From assembly GCA_964636625.1 (NCBI GenBank), contig CAZWUL010000068.1, positions 1-5,713 on the forward strand: a DNA stretch of 5,713 nucleotides, given 5' to 3'. Origin of the DNA: CAZWUL01 sp964636625. GTDB lineage: Bacteria > Atribacterota > Phoenicimicrobiia > Phoenicimicrobiales > Stramentimicrobiaceae. The notes under the pieces are model-generated. The model had not been told where the DNA came from. It saw nothing but the letters and a program-made list of their open reading frames with translations, and searched no databases. The translations under genes were made by a program, and so were the position numbers. Of the stretch, positions 1-5,713 are shown piece by piece (the stretch's first letter is position 1; every line of letters starts with the position of its first letter).

Positions 1-8
1 AATATTTA

Positions 9-731
9 TTAAATATTCATCCTATAACCTACACCTTGAATTGTCTCAATGATATCTGTTTCACCAATTTCCTTTACAATTTTTTTTCTAATTCGGTAAA
101 TCAAATTATTAATTCTTTGATTCTCGCAGTCAGCTAAAAAGGGTTCTTCTTTAAGAGCATAAACGACAATATCATTCCTGGAAACAACACTGTTTTTATT
201 ATCATAAAGGTATTTAAGTACGTTGTATTCTTGAGGTGTTACATAAATCATCTTTCCACCAATTTTAAGTGTTAGGTTTTCATTGTCAAGCACTAGACGA
301 CTCTTAAAGGCAGATCTAATCATCCGTTGATAACCAATTTCATCAGACAAGGCAGCCTTTATCGCTGTGATTAATGCTTCATGACCCTCAAGCTTTGAAA
401 TAAAGTTTACTGCGATAGGATATCCAATGACCCTGAAAGAAAGAGCTTTTCTAACAGTTCGATAATCGGGAAAAGATGAAATAATTATTTTGGGGATTTC
501 AGGATTCAAACTCTCTGCGAAATCAAGACCACTGACATCCTCCTCATCCGCTTTGTTAGTTAATCGCACATCAATAATTAATAAATCAATAATCTGATTA
601 TGCAAAATGTCTAGAGCTTCATATTTACTGTCTGCTGTAAAGACCTTGAAACCATAATGGCGTATATACGCAGATTCAGATTCAAGATATGATTTTATAC
701 TATCAACAAGAAGTAAATTTTTTTCCTTCAT
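9..731 (-). CDS. OmpR-family response regulator, receiver plus winged helix
   Basis: Predicted DNA-binding response regulator of 240 residues and last visible gene of the operon. The receiver (1-130) has LLLVDS, with Asp10 but Ser11 in place of the second acid. Phosphosite Asp54 lies in LIIDVRL, Ser85 in IIISSFPDY replaces the usual Thr, and Lys113 lies in NFISKLEG. The loop after Asp54 is long and acidic (TNKADEEDVSG), as in the preceding gene. Residues about 145-240 form an OmpR/PhoB-type winged helix: MIYVTPQEYNVLKYL, a recognition helix around NQRINNLIYRIRKKI, and the C-terminal wing ETIQGVGYRM. Length is normal for the family. The start lies 11 bases after the upstream stop. No good Shine-Dalgarno is present at the right distance (GAGG is about 17 bases away), so translation probably depends on re-initiation. 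It may control this operon or genes outside the window; no target site can be assigned. Confidence 0.94.
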   Translation of the reverse strand: MKEKNLLLVDSIKSYLESESAYIRHYGFKVFTADSKYEALDILHNQIIDLLIIDVRLTNKADEEDVSGLDFAESLNPEIPKIIISSFPDYRTVRKALSFRVIGYPIAVNFISKLEGHEALITAIKAALSDEIGYQRMIRSAFKSRLVLDNENLTLKIGGKMIYVTPQEYNVLKYLYDNKNSVVSRNDIVVYALKEEPFLADCENQRINNLIYRIRKKIVKEIGETDIIETIQGVGYRMNI

Positions 732-742
732 TAATTTATACT

Positions 743-1558
743 TTATTTTTCCTCATTATCCAGCGAAAACCAGTACTCTGCAACAATAAGAATAATCTCC
801 TTCTTTATTTCTTCTTGTAATCTGAGATCATCAACTTCGGTACTGGCTAATAATAAATTTTCGAGCTGTTCGGAGCTAATTTTCTCTTTATGATATTTAT
901 CCATACGTTTAGAAGCAATATCGGTTCTTCTGAATAACAAATAAGTTCCAGAAGATGAAAGAACTCCAATAGCACCTTGCAATATTCCCAAAGTGATTTT
1001 TTCCGACATTATGCTATTTACACCAATGAAAATTAATACGATGGAAACAACCGAGAAGAAGAAAGCAGCAATAAAATACGACCATTGCTGAGAGCGCACA
1101 TCAACATAATCCTGGTCAATTTTTGTCGTTATATTCGCATTGATTGATTTAAAACTCTTTTCTTTTAATGGGATACTTCGAATTGTTGTCAATAACGATT
1201 CCATAAAGGAACTGTCATCTTTCTGGTACAGAAAATCAACACACCGTGGCAACTTATCAATTCTTACCCCCAACGCTTTCCGTACGGCTTCATGATCAGG
1301 AAATTTGGTCATAATTATTTTCGGGATTTCTGCCTCAAACATCCTGGCAATGTTAATCCCACTATAATCATCTTTATCCTCATCGTTGACTAACCTCATA
1401 TCAATGATTGCAATATCTACTTCACCACCCCTCAACTTATCCATTGTATCCCAGATATTGTATGTGGTTATAACCTTATAGCCTTTATCTTTGAGAAAAG
1501 ACGATATTGAATCAGCTCTCAATTTTGTATTATCAGCAAGCAGTAATGTGACAGACAT
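743..1558 (-). CDS. Receiver fused to TRADD-N-associated-type two-helix membrane domain
   Basis: Response regulator of 271 residues from the preferred start, with a membrane output rather than a DNA-binding one. Residues 1-130 form a receiver: LLLADN supplies Asp9 (the second acid is Asn10), Asp53 in AIIDMRL is the phosphosite, Thr84 lies in IIMTKFPDH, and a lysine follows DFLYQ (Lys113). The loop after Asp53 is enlarged and acidic (NDEDKDDYSG). A linker leads to two hydrophobic helices at about 159-180 and 188-209, then RRTDIASKRMDKYH and an amphipathic helix to the end. That layout, including KRMDKYH after the second helix, matches my memory of the TRADD-N-associated 2-transmembrane domain of bacterial conflict proteins; no search was run. 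Both termini should be cytoplasmic. In-frame ATGs also occur at 1570 and 1561. I chose 1558 because GGAGG lies five bases upstream of it and inside the longer version. The receiver is a paralogue of the next gene's. Phosphorylation by the upstream kinase is inferred. Confidence 0.88.
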   Translation of the reverse strand: MSVTLLLADNTKLRADSISSFLKDKGYKVITTYNIWDTMDKLRGGEVDIAIIDMRLVNDEDKDDYSGINIARMFEAEIPKIIMTKFPDHEAVRKALGVRIDKLPRCVDFLYQKDDSSFMESLLTTIRSIPLKEKSFKSINANITTKIDQDYVDVRSQQWSYFIAAFFFSVVSIVLIFIGVNSIMSEKITLGILQGAIGVLSSSGTYLLFRRTDIASKRMDKYHKEKISSEQLENLLLASTEVDDLRLQEEIKKEIILIVAEYWFSLDNEEK

Positions 1559-1562
1559 CATA

Positions 1563-1568
1563 CCCTCC
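1563..1568 (-). promoter_or_regulatory. Shine-Dalgarno deciding the start of the receiver-membrane gene
   Basis: On the minus strand this reads GGAGGG, followed by TATG and a second ATG. It lies within codons 1-3 of the longest open frame, whose ATG at 1570 has no ribosome site upstream. Spacing from GGAGG to the ATG at 1558 is five bases, and only two to the ATG at 1561. I therefore prefer the start at 1558, with 1561 as second choice. Confidence 0.75.
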
Positions 1569-1573
1569 ATAGT

Positions 1574-1945
1574 CTAATAAATATTTAGCGGCAGTTTCAT
1601 CAATTGTTCTTGAATATTCTCTTTTACCTGTTTAACGTCGTATACCTGAATTAAACAATCTATCGCTCCTGCTTTTAATACATCTCTTGCTTCTCTCCAA
1701 TCTGGAAATGAAGTTACTGCAACAATCGGGATAGAAGGCGCAGTAGAATGTAAATCCTTAATAAATCGAACTGAATCTTCAATTGAAGCTAAATCAACTA
1801 AGATAAGAATAGGGTCTCTATAATTATTTATCTCTTGCGGTACACATGTCTTAACAATATATTCCTCTTCAACTGAGGCGGATAAAATATTAACCCACTC
1901 ACTCAAAATATCTTCGGTGACTAATAAGATCACTTTTTTACTCAT
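1574..1945 (-). CDS. Stand-alone receiver (CheY-like) protein, degenerate
   Basis: Single-domain response regulator of 123 residues, with no output domain. The receiver fold is visible as VILLV at the N terminus, ILILVDL with candidate phospho-aspartate Asp51, IPIVAVTSFPDW with Thr78, and a C-terminal GAIDCLIQVYD. Two key positions deviate. The acidic pair after the first strand reads T10-E11-D12, and the lysine that normally precedes proline near the end is Gln100-Val101. Phosphorylation may therefore be weak, or the protein may work as a constitutive docking or adaptor module. The ATG overlaps the kinase stop codon (ATGA at 1945-1942), and AAGGA at 1953-1957 sits seven bases upstream, so translation is probably coupled to the kinase. 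The FPDW motif echoes FPDH and FPDY of the next two receivers, which suggests common ancestry. Possible roles are phosphate sink, relay between kinase and regulators, or allosteric partner; the sequence does not decide. Confidence 0.9.
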   Translation of the reverse strand: MSKKVILLVTEDILSEWVNILSASVEEEYIVKTCVPQEINNYRDPILILVDLASIEDSVRFIKDLHSTAPSIPIVAVTSFPDWREARDVLKAGAIDCLIQVYDVKQVKENIQEQLMKLPLNIY

Positions 1946-4900
1946 TTTTCTTTCCTTGGTAGATATTTTGGAAACTCAATACTGATCTTCGTCATTCCAG
2001 GATAGGATTTAATAGGAAGAATTATCCTGCCATTAAAATACTCAACAAGAAGATTTGTAATAGCCAAACCTACACCCAAACCCAACCCAGATGTGAATTC
2101 ATTATCTGAAAAATAATTATACAAACCTTTATTTATTGATCGCAGAATTTCGGTATCAAACCCGTTTTTTCCATTGTCAATTACAGAAACTATAATCGAA
2201 TTAATCTTTTCTTCCAACAAAAATTCTATTGTTGCTTCAGACTCATTGTTCTCCATAGCTGTTTTTGAATTAGAAACAAGATTCTCAAAAATAACCATCA
2301 AAGCATCAATATTTACGTTAACCAAGAGTTCCTTATCTGGCAGATTCTCACTAATGTAATTAATATGATTAAATCTTGAGTCAGAACCATAAGTATGAAT
2401 TAATTGAGTTAAAAACTTAGTAATATTATATGGATTAATCTCTTCAAGAAGTTCTCTGCTTGATTTAAAAGACTCCCTAATTTGAAAATCAATAAATGAA
2501 GCACTCTCATGGATTCCGCTAACACGATCAATAATATCTCTATTTGATTCTTGAGACAAGTTCATTTTAATTATTTCTGCATTGCTTTTTATTGCTTCTG
2601 TTAAGGCACGCACCTTATGAAAATCTCGCGATAATAGAGTCATTAATGCAAGAGTAGAACTTAAAAAGAGTTTATTTTTACTCGTTTTCAACTGTTCTTT
2701 CTGTAACAAATCATTAATTGCAAGCGAGGATATACTACAGAACAAATTTAATGTTTCAAGATCAGAATCATAAAAACTCATGTTTGGATTCTTAAAAAGA
2801 CAAAAAATTAGACCAAGGATAATATCTTTTTCTTTTAAGATTCGAATAAAGCAAGATTCATACTCACTGGATTGACTATTAAATATACGATCAGGAGAAA
2901 TTTGATGAAATCCATTCTCATTCATTGTAATAGTGCTGTCAGCAATAAAACTTCTATATAATTCATCAACATTTATTTCTCGGTTTTTTTCTTCACTATC
3001 TAAATAATATGATGAATTGACAAGAGCAGGTTTATCAAATTCTGGAATATAAACCACCACCCTATCGGCGGAGGATAATCTGACCAATTCATTATGAATA
3101 TGAGAGAGAAGAGAATAAATCTCGTTTGTTTTGAACATTTCTGAAATTGACAGAATAGCTTCCTTTAATTGATTTAAATTATTGTATAATCTGTTTTTTA
3201 TTAGAGCCAGCGAAGAAAACAAATTAAGTTGATCTGAAAGTCTTTTATACTTATCGGAGAAGTTTTGTGTTTCTTTGAAATTTGCATACATTACACCTAA
3301 TTTGTCCTCGTCATAGTATATGCAAAACCCCAACATGCTTTTAAAACCAAGCTGGATCAAACGGTCTTGAGATTCTTTTGATATGTAATTATTCGCATCC
3401 TGTGAGTTTATATCACTAAAACTTATAAACTTATCTTCTAAGAGTTTATAAGAAGTACCTCCTTTTGATGGTGGTTTACTTGAAAACTCTATAAAATCAT
3501 CACCTTTATGCGCTCCAGTAGACACTTGATTTTCGATAAATTCTTTTCGCATCGAATCAAATAACCATAAATTTACATTTTCAGCCTGAAATAATTCTTT
3601 TGCAGTTCTTACAATTTCATCCCTTATTTCTTTTTCATCGAAAAGTTCTATTGTTTTCCAGGCAAATTCATTTAATATTGATAATTGTTTATCTCTTTCC
3701 TTTAATTTGTGTACCAAATCAGCAAGCTGAATGGAAACAACTGCGTCGTCAGCAAATAACCAGAATTTTTCAGCATCATCTTTGGTAAATGGCAGATCAG
3801 TTACTTTCCCAAATTCGTCTAACTTATTATTAGCTTTAATCCATCCAATTATCCTCTCATTTATTTCATCTTTTACCTTCAAAGGATACATTATTAACGC
3901 ATTGCTTTTCGTAGATTTCATATGATAATCTTTTTGAGGATTATCCTTATTTCTTGCGGGATGGTTTTCAATCATCTCCTTGTCCCAATTCACAGGTACT
4001 CCTCGATAAGCAATCCAACCTGTTAACCCTAAATTATCTACATCATGAAGATTGAACACTCGGTCAAGATTGTCCTTACCAGAATCATGACCAATACTTG
4101 CTTTTAATCTCATAATTTTTAGATCATCGGGATCCAATAAAAATACCGCCACAGTTTCCGCCATCAAAACATTTTTTGCATGTGTTGCAATAATCTGAAA
4201 ACTATCTCGTAAACCTCTATTTAATAAACTTTTATTAATTTTTTTACTCGCCTTAGATAGAGCTTCGAGACTTGACGTTTTCTTCTTAAATTGATCAATT
4301 GAATAAAAATAATTAAGCGAGTGAATAGTCTGCTGTCCATACATCCATAAAGAAACAGCGTCATCAACAGTAAAATTTCTCCCTACTCTATCAACAAGAA
4401 ATATAACGCCAAATATTTTCTGCTGCCAACTCAATAAGACCTCAAGAACTTCACCAAACTCCTCATCCTTGTAATTCTCCACCATTCCGGACCACTCATT
4501 GTAATTTCGAACAATCTCATAAGGTTTATTCTCTTTTACTAATGAACCAGCAAGGCCTTTACCAACATCCAAAACTGATCCACATAGATCATTTTTTAAA
4601 TTGTGACAAACCGTAATTCTTAATTTTTTATCAATTTCTGAGTATTCATAAATACCCCCACCTTTGGCATTAATTAATTCTGAAGCACCAATAATTATTG
4701 ATTCTAATAAATCAGACTTACTATCACTTTTTTTATAGGCAATAGATGTATTAATTATCTTTTTTTGGTTAAGGTTAATGTTGACATCTTTAATAATCAG
4801 AGAAATGAACTTTGCATATTTTTGACATAATTCAATATCTTCTTGCGTGAATACTCTTTTCTCTTCAATCATATCTAAACTAAATGATCCAACTACCTTC

Positions 4901-5232
4901 TGGTTACATATTACTGGAACTATCAAAGTAGATTTTATCTTTATTATTTCGAGTACTTCCTTGATATTTCCTAATGTTGTGTCCTCACTCACATCACTAA
5001 TAATTATTGGACGATGATTTAATACCAACTCTTGCTCAGGTTCGATTTTCTGTATATCAAATTCAATACCAACTAAATCCGTCTCTGGATAATCGGCAAT
5101 TACCTTACCCTTTTTATAATTCTCGTCGAATTTTACATAACCACAATGATCTGCATTCGTTATTTTTTTCACTACTTCACACACATTTTTTACTTCTTCA
5201 CCAAACGAATATACATCCTGAAATTGATCCAT
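1942..5232 (-). CDS. Multi-GAF sensor histidine kinase
   Basis: Predicted soluble histidine kinase of 1096 residues, first gene of the operon. I see no signal peptide or membrane helix, so it should sense cytoplasmic ligands. Five GAF-like units are visible at roughly residues 5-148, 165-308, 320-506, 515-682 and 689-843; the first, with IIISDVSEDTTLGN and the LIVPVICNQKVVGSFSLD strand pair, is typical. A helical phosphoacceptor region (850-930) contains DFHKVRAL with candidate His872, but it lacks the usual acidic or Asn-Pro residues of an H-box. The ATPase domain (940-1090) is well conserved: N-box FENLVSNSKTAM (Asn984, Asn988), DNGKNGFD (Asp1019) and the glycine loop SGLGLGVGLAI (1048-1058). 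The start is supported by AAGGGG at 5239-5244, six bases upstream of the ATG. Its TGA overlaps the next ATG. It carries no receiver of its own, so the three downstream receivers are its likely partners. GAF ligands cannot be read from the sequence. Confidence 0.93.
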   Translation of the reverse strand: MDQFQDVYSFGEEVKNVCEVVKKITNADHCGYVKFDENYKKGKVIADYPETDLVGIEFDIQKIEPEQELVLNHRPIIISDVSEDTTLGNIKEVLEIIKIKSTLIVPVICNQKVVGSFSLDMIEEKRVFTQEDIELCQKYAKFISLIIKDVNINLNQKKIINTSIAYKKSDSKSDLLESIIIGASELINAKGGGIYEYSEIDKKLRITVCHNLKNDLCGSVLDVGKGLAGSLVKENKPYEIVRNYNEWSGMVENYKDEEFGEVLEVLLSWQQKIFGVIFLVDRVGRNFTVDDAVSLWMYGQQTIHSLNYFYSIDQFKKKTSSLEALSKASKKINKSLLNRGLRDSFQIIATHAKNVLMAETVAVFLLDPDDLKIMRLKASIGHDSGKDNLDRVFNLHDVDNLGLTGWIAYRGVPVNWDKEMIENHPARNKDNPQKDYHMKSTKSNALIMYPLKVKDEINERIIGWIKANNKLDEFGKVTDLPFTKDDAEKFWLFADDAVVSIQLADLVHKLKERDKQLSILNEFAWKTIELFDEKEIRDEIVRTAKELFQAENVNLWLFDSMRKEFIENQVSTGAHKGDDFIEFSSKPPSKGGTSYKLLEDKFISFSDINSQDANNYISKESQDRLIQLGFKSMLGFCIYYDEDKLGVMYANFKETQNFSDKYKRLSDQLNLFSSLALIKNRLYNNLNQLKEAILSISEMFKTNEIYSLLSHIHNELVRLSSADRVVVYIPEFDKPALVNSSYYLDSEEKNREINVDELYRSFIADSTITMNENGFHQISPDRIFNSQSSEYESCFIRILKEKDIILGLIFCLFKNPNMSFYDSDLETLNLFCSISSLAINDLLQKEQLKTSKNKLFLSSTLALMTLLSRDFHKVRALTEAIKSNAEIIKMNLSQESNRDIIDRVSGIHESASFIDFQIRESFKSSRELLEEINPYNITKFLTQLIHTYGSDSRFNHINYISENLPDKELLVNVNIDALMVIFENLVSNSKTAMENNESEATIEFLLEEKINSIIVSVIDNGKNGFDTEILRSINKGLYNYFSDNEFTSGLGLGVGLAITNLLVEYFNGRIILPIKSYPGMTKISIEFPKYLPRKEK

Positions 5233-5266
5233 TTTGATCCCCTTAATTTTTCTATTCGAAAAATCA

Positions 5267-5272
5267 ATTATA
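5267..5272 (-). promoter_or_regulatory. Candidate proximal -10 box (P2) of the operon
   Basis: A second perfect TATAAT on the minus strand lies 34 bases before the kinase ATG, so a start near 5260 would give a short leader that contains the AAGGGG ribosome site. No recognisable -35 hexamer is seen at 16-18 bases (for example ATCTCA at 17). It could depend on an activator or be a chance match. If both are real, P1 makes a long and P2 a short leader. Confidence 0.25.
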
Positions 5273-5282
5273 TTTTACAAGA

Positions 5283-5378
5283 TTAGCTTTGAGATAAAAT
5301 ACTAATTACATCACAGTATTGATAATTATCTGAATTTCCCTCCCACAACACAACTTGTCCAATATGAAAACCAAACAA
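5283..5378 (-). other. Possible 31-codon leader ORF in the operon 5' region
   Basis: Between P1 and the kinase the minus strand has a frame opening with TTG at 5378 and closing with TAA at 5285-5283. AGAGGA precedes it, with GAGG (5387-5384) five bases from the TTG. The peptide begins LFGFHIGQVVLWEGN and ends SILSQS. The composition looks protein-like and the frame stays open upstream to a stop near 5415. No ATG is available, the family is unknown, and no repeated codons suggest attenuation. It could be a leader peptide, a gene remnant or chance. Confidence 0.18.
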
Positions 5379-5419
5379 CTTTTCCTCTAATATTATTTTT
5401 GCTATCCCGAATTGTCATT

Positions 5420-5449
5420 ATTATATCTTAATTTTTTTAACCTCTACAA
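5420..5449 (-). promoter_or_regulatory. Candidate sigma-70-type promoter P1 of the operon
   Basis: On the minus strand a perfect TATAAT (5425-5420) is preceded, 18 bases upstream, by TTGTAG (5449-5444). The latter matches the -35 consensus only in its TTG. The spacer is A/T-rich, with a run of seven A. Transcription starting near 5413 would give a 5' leader of about 180 bases before the kinase ATG. It is the best-formed promoter in front of the operon, but the call rests on consensus matching alone in AT-rich DNA. Confidence 0.4.
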
Positions 5450-5469
5450 ATTTTAAGCACTGATGTCTA

Positions 5470-5484
5470 ATCTGCTGGGCAGAT
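5470..5484. repeat. Short perfect inverted repeat upstream of P1
   Basis: ATCTGC and GCAGAT flank a three-base TGG centre. The 15-base palindrome lies about 20 bases upstream of the P1 -35 box relative to transcription of the operon. This position would suit an activator site or a small operator, but OmpR-type regulators usually bind direct repeats, so a link with the regulator at the end of this operon is not supported. It is short enough to occur by chance. Confidence 0.35.
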
Positions 5485-5602
5485 ATGCTGTAATAAATGA
5501 AAAAATTATTCTCTCTCCTCCCCGGATGGCAACACAAAGTTGACCTACGACAGTAAACACTTTCGAATTAAGAGTAGCTTTCGTCGCTTTCAAACCAGTA
5601 AC

Positions 5603-5639
5603 AAATAGCAATCCGCTTAATAGCAGGTTGCTATTTTTT
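5603..5639 (+). terminator. Strong intrinsic terminator on the plus strand
   Basis: AAATAGCAATC (5603-5613) pairs with GGTTGCTATTT (5626-5636), allowing one T-G wobble. After a C-A mismatch, GCT (5615-5617) and AGC (5622-5624) close a TAAT loop. The plus-strand T run (5634-5639) follows directly. The minus-strand tail (TTTGTTACTGG) is weaker, so the terminator works best for rightward transcription, although some bidirectional use is possible. No convincing plus-strand gene precedes it in the window. Confidence 0.75.
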
Positions 5640-5682
5640 AGTATAAATATAGGTGACTGCTGCCCCCCTCAGCCGGCGAACT

Positions 5683-5706
5683 GAAGCCCACCTTGCGGTG
5701 GGCTTC
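5683..5706. terminator. GC-rich perfect hairpin, possible second terminator
   Basis: GAAGCCCACC (5683-5692) pairs perfectly with GGTGGGCTTC (5697-5706) around a TTGC loop. This ten-pair stem is typical of an intrinsic terminator, but the plus-strand tail is GTTGGTT and then the window ends, so the T run is poor as far as it can be seen. It may back up the terminator 44 bases to its left, or serve a gene beyond the right edge. Its orientation cannot be decided. Confidence 0.5.
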
Positions 5707-5713
5707 GTTGGTT

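Larger units (their letters stand above)
5233..5713. other. Intergenic region upstream of the kinase operon
   Basis: This 481-base stretch has no convincing protein gene. From left to right it holds the kinase ribosome site, the proximal -10 box, the possible leader ORF, promoter P1, the palindrome, the orphan plus-strand terminator and the GC-rich hairpin. Composition is uneven: by hand count 5221-5460 is about 26% GC and 5521-5713 about 47%. In the richer part several frames stay open for 35-71 codons without an ATG, including a plus-strand frame ending in TAG at 5606-5608 inside the terminator stem. This right part may contain a gene remnant, a small RNA, or the flank of a neighbouring element. 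Confidence 0.6.

Noticed and set aside
1..8. Operon terminator after the last gene.
   Set aside because: Only eight bases follow the stop codon, too few to show a hairpin; the operon may continue past the left edge.
1559..1570. Longer version of the receiver-membrane protein starting at the ATG at 1570.
   Set aside because: Its first codons contain the GGAGG ribosome site of the downstream ATGs, and it has no ribosome site of its own.
2174..5237. Plus-strand ORFs of 61-76 codons inside the kinase gene (2174-2359, 3600-3788, 3731-3925, 5007-5237).
   Set aside because: They lie antisense to well-supported GAF and ATPase coding sequence and have compositions typical of reverse-strand shadows of AT-rich genes.
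5497..5556. A 19-codon plus-strand ORF (MKKLFSLLPGWQHKVDLRQ).
   Set aside because: No Shine-Dalgarno sequence, very short, no recognisable family, and its stop lies well before the terminator.
5456..5668. A 71-codon minus-strand frame running through the right part of the intergenic region, with segments such as VFTVVGQLCVAIRGGER.
   Set aside because: It has no ATG and no convincing ribosome site, it crosses the strong hairpin at 5603-5639, and other frames of the same GC-richer stretch are open too, so chance openness is the simplest reading.
5674..5713. Possible integron attC-like site, because AAC and GTT flank the perfect hairpin at 5683-5706.
   Set aside because: The flanking heptamers (GGCGAAC, GTTGGTT) do not fit the RYYYAAC and GTTRRRY core sites, and the stem lacks the extrahelical bases expected of attC.

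Overview
The window comes from an AT-rich bacterial genome. Hand counts give about 25-40% GC in sampled coding lines and about 26% in the promoter-proximal intergenic stretch. Three of the four gene starts have clear Shine-Dalgarno sequences. I cannot name the organism. The receiver style and the two-helix membrane domain recall signalling and conflict proteins of multicellular or complex bacteria such as Cyanobacteria, Chloroflexota and relatives, but nothing here fixes the phylum.

All four genes lie on the minus strand and form one tight operon, read from right to left. First is a 1096-residue soluble sensor kinase with five predicted GAF domains, an unusual phosphoacceptor helix and a good HATPase domain (5232-1942). 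An ATGA overlap joins it to a 123-residue stand-alone receiver with degenerate active-site residues (1945-1574). Next is a receiver fused to a two-helix membrane domain (1558-743), which I recognise as the TRADD-N-associated 2TM type. Last is an OmpR-type receiver plus winged-helix regulator (731-9). The gaps are -4, 15 (with the start preferred here) and 11 bases, so co-transcription is very likely.

I infer a branched two-component pathway. A cytoplasmic kinase that integrates small-molecule or redox signals through its GAF domains would feed three receivers. One output acts on DNA and one at the membrane, while the lone receiver may be a phosphate sink, relay or docking module. The two multidomain receivers are clear paralogues with the same enlarged acidic loop after the phospho-aspartate. 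The membrane-anchored receiver is the most interesting protein, because its C-terminal domain belongs to a family linked with bacterial conflict and cell-death systems.

From 5233 to 5713 there is no convincing large gene. This stretch holds candidate promoters for the operon, a possible 31-codon leader ORF, a short perfect palindrome, and a strong plus-strand terminator with no obvious gene in front of it. Near the right edge is a GC-rich hairpin. Composition changes sharply at about 5510-5520, from roughly 26% GC (5221-5460) to roughly 47% (5521-5713). The left edge stops 8 bases after the last gene, so any operon terminator or further effector gene is outside the window.
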